DNA of 64,000 nucleotides, taken from positions 62,001 through 126,000 of the forward strand of contig NZ_JAFCLU010000009.1 of NCBI RefSeq assembly GCF_018130385.1, given 5' to 3'. Of the stretch, positions 8,991-17,974 are shown one piece after another. A program made the position numbers and the translations under genes. This stretch comes from Bradyrhizobium sp. AUGA SZCCT0283 (lineage in GTDB: Bacteria; Pseudomonadota; Alphaproteobacteria; Rhizobiales; Xanthobacteraceae). How positions within the stretch are numbered: the stretch's first letter is position 1; every line of letters begins with the position of its first letter. The notes beneath the pieces are model-generated. The model was given only the letters and a program-made list of their open reading frames with translations. It searched no databases and was not told the DNA's origin.

Positions 8991-9782
8991 ATGGGAAGCA
9001 TCAAGAAGGCATTCGATCTCACCGGCAAGAATGCCCTTGTTACAGGCGGCTCCCGTGGCCTTGGGCTGCAGATCGCCGAGGCGCTAGGCGAGCAAGGGGC
9101 TCGGGTCTTGATTTCGTCTCGCAAGGCGCAAGACCTGGAAAAAGCCCAAGCGCACCTTGCCGGTCTCGGCATTAAGTCGGACTGGATCGCTGCGGATAAT
9201 TCCAGGGACGAAGACGTCAAGCGGCTCACTGACGAAGCGATCAAGAAGCTCGGCCGGGTGGACATTCTGGTGAACAACGCGGGCGCAACCTGGGGCGCGC
9301 CGACCGAGGATCACCCGATCGAGGCGTGGGACAAGGTGATGAATCTGAACATCCGCTCGCTGTTTCTGCTCAGCCAACAGGTTGCGAAGCACTCGATGAT
9401 CCCCAATAAATATGGCCGCATTATCAACCTTGCTTCGATCGCGGGGCTGTTCGGAAGTTCCGGGGATATGCAGATGGTCGCCTACAATACGAGCAAGGGC
9501 GCGGTGGTTAATTTCACGCGGGCCCTGGCGGGTAGTTGGGGGCGCTACGGAATTACGGCCAATGCTCTGGCGCCCGGCTTTTTCCCGTCGAGGATGACGA
9601 AGGGCACCATCGAGGCTGTCGGTGTCGAAAAGCTCGCCGCCGGCGCGCCGCTGCGCCGCATCGGCGACGAGGATGATCTGAAAGGCGCGGCCGTTCTCTT
9701 CGCCAGCGACGCCGGCAAGCACATCACCGGACAGATCCTCGCCGTCGATGGCGGCCTGACCTCGGTGCTGTCGTCTTCCTGA
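8991..9782 (+). CDS. SDR-family NAD(P)-dependent dehydrogenase (complete active site)
   Basis: A 263-residue classical short-chain dehydrogenase. It has GGSRGLG for the cofactor, NNAG, the catalytic Ser in NLASIAGL, YNTSK with both Tyr and Lys, and the closing GQILAVDGG. It therefore has every residue that the SDRs at 523 and 20280 lack. Start ATG 8991 has AAGAGGA upstream. Together with the preceding crotonase it would make a hydration/oxidation step on a CoA ester or another hydroxy compound. The family is gluconate 5-dehydrogenase/FabG-like by sequence type, and the substrate is not determined. Confidence 0.9.
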   Translation: MGSIKKAFDLTGKNALVTGGSRGLGLQIAEALGEQGARVLISSRKAQDLEKAQAHLAGLGIKSDWIAADNSRDEDVKRLTDEAIKKLGRVDILVNNAGATWGAPTEDHPIEAWDKVMNLNIRSLFLLSQQVAKHSMIPNKYGRIINLASIAGLFGSSGDMQMVAYNTSKGAVVNFTRALAGSWGRYGITANALAPGFFPSRMTKGTIEAVGVEKLAAGAPLRRIGDEDDLKGAAVLFASDAGKHITGQILAVDGGLTSVLSSS

Positions 9783-9902
9783 ACTTCTCAGTCGAGCCGC
9801 TTTCGGTTTGGTGGTGAAAGGCGCTTCTGCAGAATTCGGTTGTTATATATGATGATGATCATCTAATATGTCTCCGTTTCCTAGGTTAGCTCGGAGCAGG
9901 CA

Positions 9903-10511
9903 ATGCGTTACCCGAAAGATCACGGGCGGCAGACCCGCAGGCGGATCGTCGAGAATGCTTCCTATGGCCTGCGCCAGAACGGTGCCGACGGCTTGAGCGT
10001 GGTCGACCTGATGAAGCTCGCCGATCTGACGCATGGCAGCTTCTACGCCTACTTTAAGTCACGTGACGCTTTGGTCGTTGAAGCGCTCGCTTTGGCCATG
10101 GATCGAACCGTCGCCCATTGGCTGGATCTCATGCAGGGATTGCCTGCCGAGAAAGGATTTGATGCCGTCGTCGAGGCGTATCTGAGCCCTCGCCATCGCA
10201 ACAACCCGGCCCGCGGTTGTGCGCTTCCGGCGTTAGCCGCGGATATCGGACGTTCTGGCCCGGAGGCGCGACGTACCTTTGCAGGCAGGCTGGAGAAAAT
10301 GATCGATATCATCGCCGGGTTGATCCCGAAGAGATCGCCATCAGATGCGCGACATGCCGCCGCCGGCGCAATTGCGACTATGGTCGGTTCGATCGTGCTC
10401 GCGCGTGCGGCGGGTGACAAGCGGCTGTCTGACGCCCTTTTGGAAGCCGGTCGGCAGGCCGTGCGCGATCAGACCGGAAGCGCCACTGCGGAAGCCTCTC
10501 CAGCGGACTGA
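9903..10511 (+). CDS. TetR/AcrR-family repressor
   Basis: A 202-residue TetR-type regulator. The N-terminal helix-turn-helix reads GLSVVDLMKLADLTHGSFYAYFKSRDAL, with THGSFYAYF the recognition helix. The C-terminal ligand domain resembles the TetR_C_33/AcrR groups and contains RGCALPALAADI. A 10-bp palindrome GATGATCATC (9854-9863) lies 40 bases upstream and may be its own operator. It sits between the first and second catabolic gene groups; the perfect inverted repeat at 10595-10609 before the next gene is another likely target. The effector may be an acyl-CoA, by context only. Confidence 0.88.
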   Translation: MRYPKDHGRQTRRRIVENASYGLRQNGADGLSVVDLMKLADLTHGSFYAYFKSRDALVVEALALAMDRTVAHWLDLMQGLPAEKGFDAVVEAYLSPRHRNNPARGCALPALAADIGRSGPEARRTFAGRLEKMIDIIAGLIPKRSPSDARHAAAGAIATMVGSIVLARAAGDKRLSDALLEAGRQAVRDQTGSATAEASPAD

Positions 10512-10594
10512 ATCTGAATGCCTCTTTCCGAGTCCATCAGCCTCCAGGGCAGCTCCGGCATATCGATCGTCAAACCATTTGATGCAAACTATGA

Positions 10595-10636
10595 CTTGCA
10601 AAATGCAAGCCGTGATGTAGCCTGCATTTCGCAAAT
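10595..10636. promoter_or_regulatory. Two related palindromes upstream of second crotonase gene
   Basis: CTTGCA-AAA-TGCAAG (10595-10609) is a perfect inverted repeat. CTGCATTTCGCAAAT (10622-10636) is a second, weaker copy in inverse orientation. Both share TGC-N5-GCA, and their centres are 27 bases apart. They lie between the TetR gene and the TTG-initiated crotonase, so they are probably TetR operators overlapping its promoter. Confidence 0.5.
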
Positions 10637-10680
10637 CAAATGATGCGGTCGCGAGAGCCGCCGGCAAACAGGAGGCAGCT

Positions 10681-11478
10681 TTGTCCGAGGATGCGTTGGT
10701 GACGCGCGAACAGCGCGGCAATATTTCCGTTTTGACAATGGTTTATCGGCCGTACAACCTGCTCGGCCCCAAGCTTCTCAACGCGATCGTGGAGCAGGTG
10801 GAGGCAGCGCAAAAGGCAGGCAGCCGCGCCATCGTCATCCGTAGCGGACTGCGGCATTTCTCCGCCGGCGCAGATCTGGATATCTTCGATAAGCGGGTGG
10901 AGGCAGGCAGCGCAGATCAGGGCGGTGAAAATCGGCGGCTGAACGGCGTCGAATTCTTGCGCTTCATGGAGCTTCTGCCAATCCCGTTAATCGCCAGCGT
11001 TCACGGCGTTTGCCTGGGTGGCGGTCTCGAGCTTGCGCTATCGTGCGATTACATCATCGCAGCCTCTTCGGCGAAGATCGGCTCAGTCGAGGCGACGCTT
11101 GGGCTGCATCCCTTGCTGGGAGGAATCCAGCGGCAGGTGCAACGTATCGGCGCGCAGCGCGCCAAGGAGATGTCGATGCTGGCGCGCCGCTACGATGCGC
11201 CAACGCTGGAGAAGTGGGGATTAATCAATCTCACTGTCCCGGAGGAATCGTTGGAGACGGCGACCATGGCCATCGCGGAGGAGTTCGCGCAAGGCCCAAC
11301 GGTGGCGCATGCCGCAACCAAGGAACTCGCGCATATCGCCGTCAATCAGGGCGTGGTGGCTGCGGACGAGGCGATGTCACGCGTACAGGCGCCGATCTGG
11401 GCGTCGGAAGACCTCAAGACCGGTCTTGCATCATTCCGCAAGAACGGCCCGGGTCTCGCAAAGTTTGCGGGGCGCTGA
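10681..11478 (+). CDS. Enoyl-CoA hydratase/isomerase-family protein, TTG start
   Basis: A 265-residue crotonase-fold protein. Motifs are FSAGADLDIFD (first oxyanion-hole strand), GVCLGGGLELALSCDYIIA, and GSVEATLGLHPLLGG with a Glu at the usual catalytic position. The start is TTG 10681, chosen because GGAGG (10671-10675) is 5 bases upstream and no ATG fits. A CoA transferase gene starts 2 bases after its stop codon, so the two are certainly one transcript. Upstream palindromes suggest control by the TetR gene just before it. It likely hydrates or isomerises an enoyl-CoA made by the adjacent transferase. Confidence 0.88.
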   Translation: MSEDALVTREQRGNISVLTMVYRPYNLLGPKLLNAIVEQVEAAQKAGSRAIVIRSGLRHFSAGADLDIFDKRVEAGSADQGGENRRLNGVEFLRFMELLPIPLIASVHGVCLGGGLELALSCDYIIAASSAKIGSVEATLGLHPLLGGIQRQVQRIGAQRAKEMSMLARRYDAPTLEKWGLINLTVPEESLETATMAIAEEFAQGPTVAHAATKELAHIAVNQGVVAADEAMSRVQAPIWASEDLKTGLASFRKNGPGLAKFAGR

Positions 11479-11479
11479 C

Positions 11480-12745
11480 ATGAGTGGCCCCTTGAGTGGA
11501 ATCCGTGTCGTTGATTTTTCCCGTGTGTTGGCTGGTCCTCTGTGTGCCCGGACCTTGCAGGACCTCGGCGCTGAGGTGATCAAGATCGAACCACCAAGCC
11601 CCGACGTTTCTCGCTTTGCTTTTCCATCGACCGACGGGATGTCAGGCTATTACGCTCAGCAAAATGCCGGCAAACGCAACGTCAGTATCAATCTCAACAT
11701 CCCGGGCGCTTACGAGTTGGCGCTTGAACTCTGCGACACCGCCGATATCCTGGTCGAAAACTTCCGGGCAGGCACACTGGGTTTCTTCGGGCTGGATTAC
11801 GCAACGCTGTCGAAACGCAATCCACGGCTGATATACGCGTCGATCACAGGTTATGGGCAGGGTGGTCCGTGGCGGAGCAGGATGGCTTATGCGCCAACCG
11901 TGCAGGCCGAGGCTGGCTTTACCGAAAACAGCGTCCGCCACTATGGCAGCGCTCTGACGGAGCCGCGTACCGACAGCCTGTCGCATGCCGACGTCTACGC
12001 TGGATTGCAGGCCGTGATCGCGATACTTGCGGCTCTCAATAGCCGTCAGAGGACCGGTCGGGGCCAGTATATCGACGTCGCAATGGCGGCGACGTTGCTT
12101 GCGGTCAACGAACGCGCGCACGTCGATCTTTCCGATGATGACATCGGGGCGGAGCCGGCGGTGCTCGGCGCCACTGATTGTTCCTTCTTTACAGGACCGC
12201 AAGGCGAAAATTTCACGGTCGCGACCAGCATTATTGGCAGCCGGACCTTTCCGTCGTGGCTGCGCGCCATGCGCCGGGTCGATCTGATGGATGATCCGCG
12301 GTTCTCCAGCGCTGCCGCGCGCCGCTTGAATTTCGGCGTGCTGCATCAGATCATCCAGTCGTGGATCCTGACCTTTCCGGATATGGCGACCCTCGACGCC
12401 CAGTTCGACGAGGCCAAAATCGCCATGGGCGAGATCCGTTCTATCAAGGAGCTCACGGCATCGGAATGGAGCGATTACTGGGGCGCCGTCCAACGCGTCC
12501 CTGACCGCAGCGGCGGCGAATATCGGTTGCCGGGCCGGCCGTGGCATTTTTCAGCAGAGGAGCTGGCACCAATTGGCACACCTGCCTTTCAGGGCGAGCA
12601 TAACTTCGCGGTCTTCAGCGAACTCGGCCTCAGCGAGGCGGAATTGAAACGCTTAAGCGAAGCGGGCGCGCTCGTTTCGCATCGGCGTGCGCTAGAGCCA
12701 GACATCGTCGCCAAGCCGGAAGCCGAGCCGGGGCAGGCGGCCTGA
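11480..12745 (+). CDS. CaiB/BaiF-family (class III) CoA transferase
   Basis: A 421-residue family III CoA transferase, which moves CoA between carboxylic acids. The N-terminus is typical: GIRVVDFSRVLAGPLCARTLQDLGAEVIKIE is the Rossmann-like segment (described in pieces: VVDFSRVLAGP, DLGAEVIKIE). NAGKRNVSINL and ENFRAGTL follow. The catalytic aspartate is expected in LSHADVYAGLQA. The start is ATG 11480, two bases after the preceding crotonase stop; the longer open frame only reads through that gene. The length is close to the family norm. Donor and acceptor are unknown. Confidence 0.88.
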   Translation: MSGPLSGIRVVDFSRVLAGPLCARTLQDLGAEVIKIEPPSPDVSRFAFPSTDGMSGYYAQQNAGKRNVSINLNIPGAYELALELCDTADILVENFRAGTLGFFGLDYATLSKRNPRLIYASITGYGQGGPWRSRMAYAPTVQAEAGFTENSVRHYGSALTEPRTDSLSHADVYAGLQAVIAILAALNSRQRTGRGQYIDVAMAATLLAVNERAHVDLSDDDIGAEPAVLGATDCSFFTGPQGENFTVATSIIGSRTFPSWLRAMRRVDLMDDPRFSSAAARRLNFGVLHQIIQSWILTFPDMATLDAQFDEAKIAMGEIRSIKELTASEWSDYWGAVQRVPDRSGGEYRLPGRPWHFSAEELAPIGTPAFQGEHNFAVFSELGLSEAELKRLSEAGALVSHRRALEPDIVAKPEAEPGQAA

Positions 12746-12825
12746 TCAGAAACGCCGAAGGGCGCACTGGACATACGCGAATCCCGCTCAATATGGTATG
12801 AGTTGAGTTCGGGGTTGAAAGAGCT

Positions 12826-13374
12826 ATGTCCAGTGTGAAGCGAAGCCGTCTTGCAAACAAGGAATGTTCCATGGCGCGCGCCATGGAGGTTGTCGGCGAC
12901 CGCTGGTCCATCCTGATCCTGCGCGAGGCCTATTACGGCGTGAAACGCTTCGATGAGTTCGAATACTATATCGGGATCGCTTCCAATATCTTGAGCACCC
13001 GGCTGAAGAAATTGATCGATGCCGGCGTCATGGCGCGGGTGCCGTTGCCCGAACACGCCGGGCGATACGAATACGTTCTGACCGAGAAAGGACGCGATTT
13101 CTTTCCGGCCTATCTCGCGCTTAAGAAATGGGGTGACGACTGGCTGGCGGAGCCCGCAGGGCCGCAGGTCGTGTTCCGCGAACGCGCCGCCGGACGACCG
13201 ATCGAATATCCGGCGTTGCGGACGAGCGGCGGCAAGCCGTTGCGGCTTGAGGACGTCGAGATCGTTGCCGGCGCAGGTGCTGTTCCGTTCAATCGTAAGC
13301 GATTTGGCGGCAATGCTGCCGATCGCGGGGTTGTCGACTCGAACGCTCCCGTTTCACGACGCAAGCGCAAATAA
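12826..13374 (+). CDS. HxlR-family regulator with C-terminal extension
   Basis: A 182-residue protein with an N-terminal HxlR winged helix: CSMARAMEVVGDRWSILILRE, with Cys14 ahead of the VGDRW signature, RFDEFEYYIGIASNILSTRL as recognition region, and the wing at RYEYVLTEKG. About 80 further residues form the tail common in longer HxlR proteins, ending in a basic SRRKRK. It lies 80 bases after the CoA transferase and overlaps the end of the convergent molybdenum-hydroxylase operon by 21 bases. It may control either neighbour. No clear operator is visible in its short leader. Confidence 0.85.
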   Translation: MSSVKRSRLANKECSMARAMEVVGDRWSILILREAYYGVKRFDEFEYYIGIASNILSTRLKKLIDAGVMARVPLPEHAGRYEYVLTEKGRDFFPAYLALKKWGDDWLAEPAGPQVVFRERAAGRPIEYPALRTSGGKPLRLEDVEIVAGAGAVPFNRKRFGGNAADRGVVDSNAPVSRRKRK

Positions 13375-14208
13375 CGCGCGCCTGGTCTCGATCCGGATCA
13401 GATTCGCGCGGTATTCCGCCGAAGCGTAGCGGTCGGAGAGGCACTCGGTGGTCTCACTCAGCAATTGTGCCGCCTGTTCGATGTTGTCCTGCGAAAGCGT
13501 CTTGCCGATCAGGAAATCGGAAGCGCGTTGGCCGGCGAAGGCGTGGTTCGCTGCACCGGTGACGCCGATGGAAATCTCGTCAACCGCCCCCTCTTGCAAC
13601 CGCACGCCGACCGCGATTCCCACGACGGCAAAGCCGCTCGCGGGATGCCGGATCTTTCGATAGATGAAGTGCATGCCAGTCCTCGGCCGAGGGATATGGA
13701 CGCTTGCGAGAATTTCGTCCGGTTCCAGCACAGTCGAAAAGATATCGATAAAGAAGTCCCGCGTCGCCACCCTTCGGAGGCCATTCGGGCCCACGATCTC
13801 GATCTCTGCCTGCAGCGCCACCGCTACCGCCGGCCAGTCAGCCGCGGGATCGGCGTTCGCGAGCGAGCCGCCGATCGTGCCGCGGTTACGCACCTGGGGA
13901 TCGGCAATCAGGCTGGCTGCCTGGCGAAAGACCGGCAATTCCCTGTACAGGGGCTCGGAAGCAAACAGTTCGGCATGGGTGGCCAGTGCGCCGATCCTGA
14001 TGCCGGTTTCGCTGATCTCGATTCCCTTGAGTTCGGCGATGCCGCTGATATCGACCAGCAGTTCGGGGGACGCCAACCGCAGCTTCAGCGCCGGCAGGAG
14101 GGTATGGCCGCCAGCCAGGAGCTTTGTTCCGTCGGGATCGTCGCGCAACAAATCGATCGCCTGGGCCAGCGATGACGCGCGGACATAATCGAAGGCTGCG
14201 GGGATCAT
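13354..14208 (-). CDS. Molybdenum hydroxylase FAD-binding subunit (CoxM/CutM type)
   Basis: A 284-residue FAD subunit of a xanthine-oxidase-family enzyme. The two flavin-binding motifs are AGGHTLLP (about 32-39) and TIGGSLANADPAAD (about 112-125). The C-terminal CO_deh_flav_C-like domain follows. It is the last gene of a four-gene leftward operon, overlaps the large subunit by 4 bases, and its 3' end overlaps the convergent HxlR gene by 21 bases. In the complex it passes electrons from the iron-sulfur subunit to NAD+ or another acceptor. Confidence 0.92.
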   Translation of the reverse strand: MIPAAFDYVRASSLAQAIDLLRDDPDGTKLLAGGHTLLPALKLRLASPELLVDISGIAELKGIEISETGIRIGALATHAELFASEPLYRELPVFRQAASLIADPQVRNRGTIGGSLANADPAADWPAVAVALQAEIEIVGPNGLRRVATRDFFIDIFSTVLEPDEILASVHIPRPRTGMHFIYRKIRHPASGFAVVGIAVGVRLQEGAVDEISIGVTGAANHAFAGQRASDFLIGKTLSQDNIEQAAQLLSETTECLSDRYASAEYRANLIRIETRRALFALAS

Positions 14209-16577
14209 TGGGCCGCTCCCATGCGTGCTTGTTGCACCGCCGCCCAGACCCGTGGCGGGGTCAGCGGCATGTCCAGATGTTTGATACCGAATGGTGACAA
14301 AGCATCAAGCACGGCATGAACCATACAAGGCGGGGCGGCAATCGAACCGCTCTCGCCGATGCCCTTGACGCCGATCGGATTGGTCGGCGAGGCAGTTTGC
14401 TGGAATAGCGATCGGATGTTCGGCACATGCTCGGCGCGCGGAACGGCATAATCGAGCAGCGAACCGGTCAGCAGCTGCCCATTGTCAGGATCGTAGCTGA
14501 CCTCTTCATAGAGCGCTTGCGCGATGCCCTGCACGACGCCGCCATGGATCTGGCCGGCCGCGAGACGGGGATTGATCAGCGTGCCGACGTCGTCAACCGC
14601 GACATAGTCGAGGATATCGACGATCCCGGTTTCCGGATCGACCTCGACATAAGCGAGGTGGACGCCTGACGGCGACCCCATGCCGGTCGGGTCGTAAAAC
14701 ACCGTCTCATCAAGGCCCGGCGCGACGCCATCCGGCAGTTTATGCCCGACATAGGCCATGCGGGCCACCTTCGGGAAGGTTACCGGGGCGATATCGGTAC
14801 CGGGCACGCTGAACGCGCCGGCCGAATAGGAAACGTCCTTCTCGTCCACTTCCAGCATGCCCGCCGCGATCTTCTTCGCCTTTGCGACAATGCGTTGGGA
14901 GGACACGTGCACGCTGGATCCACCGACCGCCATCGAACGGGAATTGAAGGTGCCGTGGCCGGCCTGTACCTGGCGCGTGTCGCCCTGTACGATGTCAATG
15001 TCTTCAATCGGAATCTGCAACACGTCGGCAGCGATCTGCGACAACGACGTGATATGGCCTTGTCCCTGGCTCATCGAGCCCGAATAGATCGTAGCTCGTC
15101 CGCTGGAGTCGATGCTGACCCGCGCGCTTTCCCAGCCGCCCCGGTCGAAGCCGCTCATAGCCAACCGGCGTGATGGTGCCATCCCGCACATATGCGTATA
15201 GGCGGCAACGCCAATGCCGCGATAGATGCCACTTCCGCGCAAGGCTTGGCATTCGCTGCGGCGGCCTTCATAGTCGAAAGCCGCGAGCGCCTTGTCGAGC
15301 AGTCCCTGGTAATTGCCGCTGTCGTACATGACGCCCGTGCTGCCGTAGGGCCGATAGGGAAATTCCGCCGGTTGAACGAAATTCTTCCGCCGCACGTCGA
15401 CCTGGTCGAGCTTGAGGTGGCGTGCCACCGCATCGATCGCGCGCTCGGCAATATAAGCGCCTTCGGGCCGCCCATAGCCGCGATAGGCATCAACCGGCAC
15501 GGTATTGGTCACGACGACGCGGGAAATAGCCTCATAGTCGTCTATCTTGTAAGTGCCGGTGCCGAAGTTGACCGTATTCACGGTCGGACCGCCGCTCGCC
15601 ATGTTCGACAGGTAGGCGCCGACGTTGCCGAGGGTCTCAACCTTCAGGCCGAGAATCTTGCCGTCGTTCCTGAACGCTACCTCGATATTTTCCGTATGGG
15701 CGCGACCATGGCTGGTCGATTGATGGCTCTCGGAGCGGCTCTCCCACCACTTGACCGGTGCGTCAAGTTCGCGCGCGAGATAGGGGCAGAGCAGGTCCTC
15801 CGGATACAGATGCATCTTGGCGCCAAAGCCGCCTCCGATATCAGGTGCGACCACCCGCAATTGATGCTCGGGAATACCGACCGTCTCGGCGATCCAGCGT
15901 CGGTGCATGTGGGGAACCTGACTGCCGATATAAACCGTCAAGGTGCCGTCCGGTTCCGGCGAGGCAACGATCGCGCGCGTTTCCATGCAGGTGGGGATCA
16001 GGCGGTTGTTGACGACGCGCAGGCCGATGACATGATCGGCCGCGCGGGCGGCGTTCTGGTAGTCGCCGCCGCGTACTTTGTAGATCGTGGTGATATTGCC
16101 CGGAACGTTGTCATGGAGCTGCGGGGCGCCCTCCCGGATCGCGACTTCCTCATCGATCACGGCGGGCAGCACGTCGTACTCGACTTCGATCCTGCCGACG
16201 GCGTCATAGGCTTCAGCCAGCGTTTCCGCAACGACCAGCGCCACGCACTCGCCGACAAAGCGAACGCAATCGGTCGCGACAACCGGACGGAACGGTACCT
16301 TGCTGCCGGGAATGACCCAGTTCGGCACGATCGGGCCGATCTTGCCGGCGAGCGCCTTGCCGGACAATACAAGGCGAACACCCGGTGCGACTTTGGCTGC
16401 CGACAGATCGACGTTTCGGATCTTGGCGTGGGCGTGCGGCGATCGCAGCACTGCCATATGCAGCATGCCCGGCAACCTGACATCATCGACGTATCGGCCC
16501 TTGCCGGCGAGAAATTTGAAATCCTCTTGTCGTTTGAGCGGCTGGCCGATAAGGCGGATCGCAGTTGTATCGTTCAT
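14205..16577 (-). CDS. Molybdenum hydroxylase large subunit (form II CoxL-like)
   Basis: A 790-residue molybdopterin-binding subunit. The N-terminal a/b-hammerhead domain ([19 protein letters not shown]) is followed by the two molybdopterin domains. The active-site loop reads AYRGYGRPE, the form II pattern; the AYRCSFR loop of true CO dehydrogenase, with its copper-binding Cys, is absent. The catalytic Glu is expected in GIGESG near the C-terminus. I start at ATG 16577, overlapping the small subunit by 4 bases, because the longer frame just reads through that gene antiparallel to its true frame. It probably hydroxylates an aldehyde, N-heterocycle or aromatic CoA ester. Confidence 0.93.
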   Translation of the reverse strand: MNDTTAIRLIGQPLKRQEDFKFLAGKGRYVDDVRLPGMLHMAVLRSPHAHAKIRNVDLSAAKVAPGVRLVLSGKALAGKIGPIVPNWVIPGSKVPFRPVVATDCVRFVGECVALVVAETLAEAYDAVGRIEVEYDVLPAVIDEEVAIREGAPQLHDNVPGNITTIYKVRGGDYQNAARAADHVIGLRVVNNRLIPTCMETRAIVASPEPDGTLTVYIGSQVPHMHRRWIAETVGIPEHQLRVVAPDIGGGFGAKMHLYPEDLLCPYLARELDAPVKWWESRSESHQSTSHGRAHTENIEVAFRNDGKILGLKVETLGNVGAYLSNMASGGPTVNTVNFGTGTYKIDDYEAISRVVVTNTVPVDAYRGYGRPEGAYIAERAIDAVARHLKLDQVDVRRKNFVQPAEFPYRPYGSTGVMYDSGNYQGLLDKALAAFDYEGRRSECQALRGSGIYRGIGVAAYTHMCGMAPSRRLAMSGFDRGGWESARVSIDSSGRATIYSGSMSQGQGHITSLSQIAADVLQIPIEDIDIVQGDTRQVQAGHGTFNSRSMAVGGSSVHVSSQRIVAKAKKIAAGMLEVDEKDVSYSAGAFSVPGTDIAPVTFPKVARMAYVGHKLPDGVAPGLDETVFYDPTGMGSPSGVHLAYVEVDPETGIVDILDYVAVDDVGTLINPRLAAGQIHGGVVQGIAQALYEEVSYDPDNGQLLTGSLLDYAVPRAEHVPNIRSLFQQTASPTNPIGVKGIGESGSIAAPPCMVHAVLDALSPFGIKHLDMPLTPPRVWAAVQQARMGAAQ

Positions 16578-17065
16578 GGCTGGTCGCCTTTCGATGCCAG
16601 GCTTTCGATGGCGCGGACGATGTTGTGATAGCCGGTGCAGCGGCAGATGTTGCCGGCAAGGCCGTGGCGGATGTCGTGCTCGCTCGGATTGGGCTGATCC
16701 CTCAACAGCTGGCGCACACTCATCACCATGCCCGGCGTGCAGAAGCCACATTGCAGAGCGTGATGCTCATGGAACGCAGCCTGAACCGGGCTGAGTTCGG
16801 CCCCTATGTCGGTCAGGCCCTCGATCGTTGTGATCGACGCACCGTCTGCCATTACGGCTAGCACGGTGCAGGACTTGATCGCCAGTCCGTCGATCTCCAC
16901 GGTGCAGGCGCCGCACTGCGAAGTATCGCAGCCGACATGCGTTCCAGTGAGGCCAAGATCCTCCCTGATCAGGTGGACCAGCAATTTTCGCGCTTCCACT
17001 GCGACGGTCTTGCGCGTGCCGTTGATCTCCAAGGTTACGACGTGACGGTTGTCGGGCTCGGGCAT
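16574..17065 (-). CDS. Molybdenum hydroxylase [2Fe-2S] subunit (CoxS type)
   Basis: A 163-residue iron-sulfur subunit with both expected clusters. The plant-ferredoxin-type cluster uses Cys46, 51, 54 and 66; the all-alpha domain cluster uses Cys106, 109, 141 and 143 (CGFC and CRC). The ribosome-binding site AGGAGG lies just before the ATG at 17065. It is the second gene of the leftward operon, 39 bases after the hypothetical protein at 17105. It carries electrons from the molybdenum centre to the FAD subunit. Confidence 0.95.
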   Translation of the reverse strand: MPEPDNRHVVTLEINGTRKTVAVEARKLLVHLIREDLGLTGTHVGCDTSQCGACTVEIDGLAIKSCTVLAVMADGASITTIEGLTDIGAELSPVQAAFHEHHALQCGFCTPGMVMSVRQLLRDQPNPSEHDIRHGLAGNICRCTGYHNIVRAIESLASKGDQP

Positions 17066-17104
17066 GCATCCTCCTGATTACGGCACGCTGGCCGCCGTAC
17101 TTCT

Positions 17105-17827
17105 TTATGAGAGCCGGATATCGGCAATATCGATCGCGACCACAACAGCTTCGGTGATCGCGGTGCCATCGGCTCCTCGACGATAAGCGCGCCGCTTGGT
17201 CGCGATCCTGACGCCGTCAAAATCCCGATACTCGGACATGTAGTGCGCCATCGGAATCCTGCCGGTGACGACCGCGCCGTAGTCGACGCGTGAGATCAGG
17301 CCGTCACAATCGACGTGAAACACCTGTTCGGGACAATGCGTCGCGACCGCGTCCGGAAACGTCACCTTGAGCCGACGCCGCCTTTCGCTTGGTTCGTCCC
17401 ACGGCTCGATCTCTTCCGTTTTGAATCCCGGCAACTGGAAGAGGAACGGCGAATTTAGATAGTTCCAGATCGCGTAACCTGAAAAATAGGCGAGATGCAG
17501 ATCATCCCAGGCGGTCTCGACCGTGTGGCCTTCAAAGGCGGCGCGTGGATTTGCCCTGCTCTTGATGGGCTTGCCATTCGAGGTCTCGATGGCGACGGCC
17601 TCGGGATGATAGACGCTGCGCCAGTCCGGCTTGGTGAACGGCTGATAGCTGACCCGCTGAGCGCCGGTATCGGCCGTGACGTAAACCTGCTTCAGGGCAT
17701 CGGGCCAACCTTTTCTGGCCCAAAGCATTCCGGTGATAGACATATAGCCTTCGATCGTCCTAGCCGATTTCCAGCGTGTGACACCGTGAGCGTCGAGGAC
17801 AAGGTCGCGCAGTTCGCTCATATCCAT
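17105..17827 (-). CDS. Conserved hypothetical protein, first gene of Mo-hydroxylase operon
   Basis: A 240-residue protein that I do not recognise with certainty. It has no signal peptide or membrane segment. The C-terminal half (DGLISRVDYGAVV, YRDFDGVRIATKRRAY) resembles the LolA/LolB-like beta-sandwich found in lipid-binding and outer-membrane-lipoprotein-sorting-like proteins, a weak resemblance. It leads the operon with the three molybdenum-hydroxylase subunits and is divergent from an HxlR gene with which it shares paired operators. It could bind the hydrophobic substrate or assist the enzyme; this is inference. Confidence 0.7.
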   Translation of the reverse strand: MDMSELRDLVLDAHGVTRWKSARTIEGYMSITGMLWARKGWPDALKQVYVTADTGAQRVSYQPFTKPDWRSVYHPEAVAIETSNGKPIKSRANPRAAFEGHTVETAWDDLHLAYFSGYAIWNYLNSPFLFQLPGFKTEEIEPWDEPSERRRRLKVTFPDAVATHCPEQVFHVDCDGLISRVDYGAVVTGRIPMAHYMSEYRDFDGVRIATKRRAYRRGADGTAITEAVVVAIDIADIRLS

Positions 17828-17851
17828 TGTCCTCCCATTGTGCGTTTAACA

Positions 17852-17868
17852 ACTCTAATAATAAGAGT
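17852..17868. promoter_or_regulatory. HxlR operator candidate, copy 1
   Basis: ACTCT-AATAATA-AGAGT, a perfect 5-bp inverted repeat 24 bases upstream of the leftward operon start. It matches copy 2 (17939-17955) at 15 of 17 positions. The pair sits in the 147-base gap between the operon and the HxlR gene. Confidence 0.6.
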
Positions 17869-17938
17869 GACTGGAAGGCAAGTGAATTCTTGCATGAAAA
17901 TTCCCGGTCTGGCCTTGGATAGCGGGCCAGGCGAGTTT

Positions 17939-17955
17939 ACTCTGGTAATAAGAGT
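17939..17955. promoter_or_regulatory. HxlR operator candidate, copy 2
   Basis: ACTCT-GGTAATA-AGAGT, 19 bases upstream of the HxlR start codon. Its centre is 87 bases from copy 1. One site before each divergent gene is the classic layout for an autoregulating repressor. Confidence 0.6.
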
Positions 17956-17974
17956 TATTCGGAGGTCCACACAG

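Noticed and set aside
15192..16628. A 478-codon plus-strand frame
   Set aside because: It is antisense to the molybdopterin subunit, whose motifs are complete on the minus strand.
14205..17065. Calling the Mo-hydroxylase a CO dehydrogenase
   Set aside because: The large subunit lacks the AYRCSFR loop with copper-binding Cys; it has AYRGYGR, typical of other xanthine-oxidase-family enzymes.
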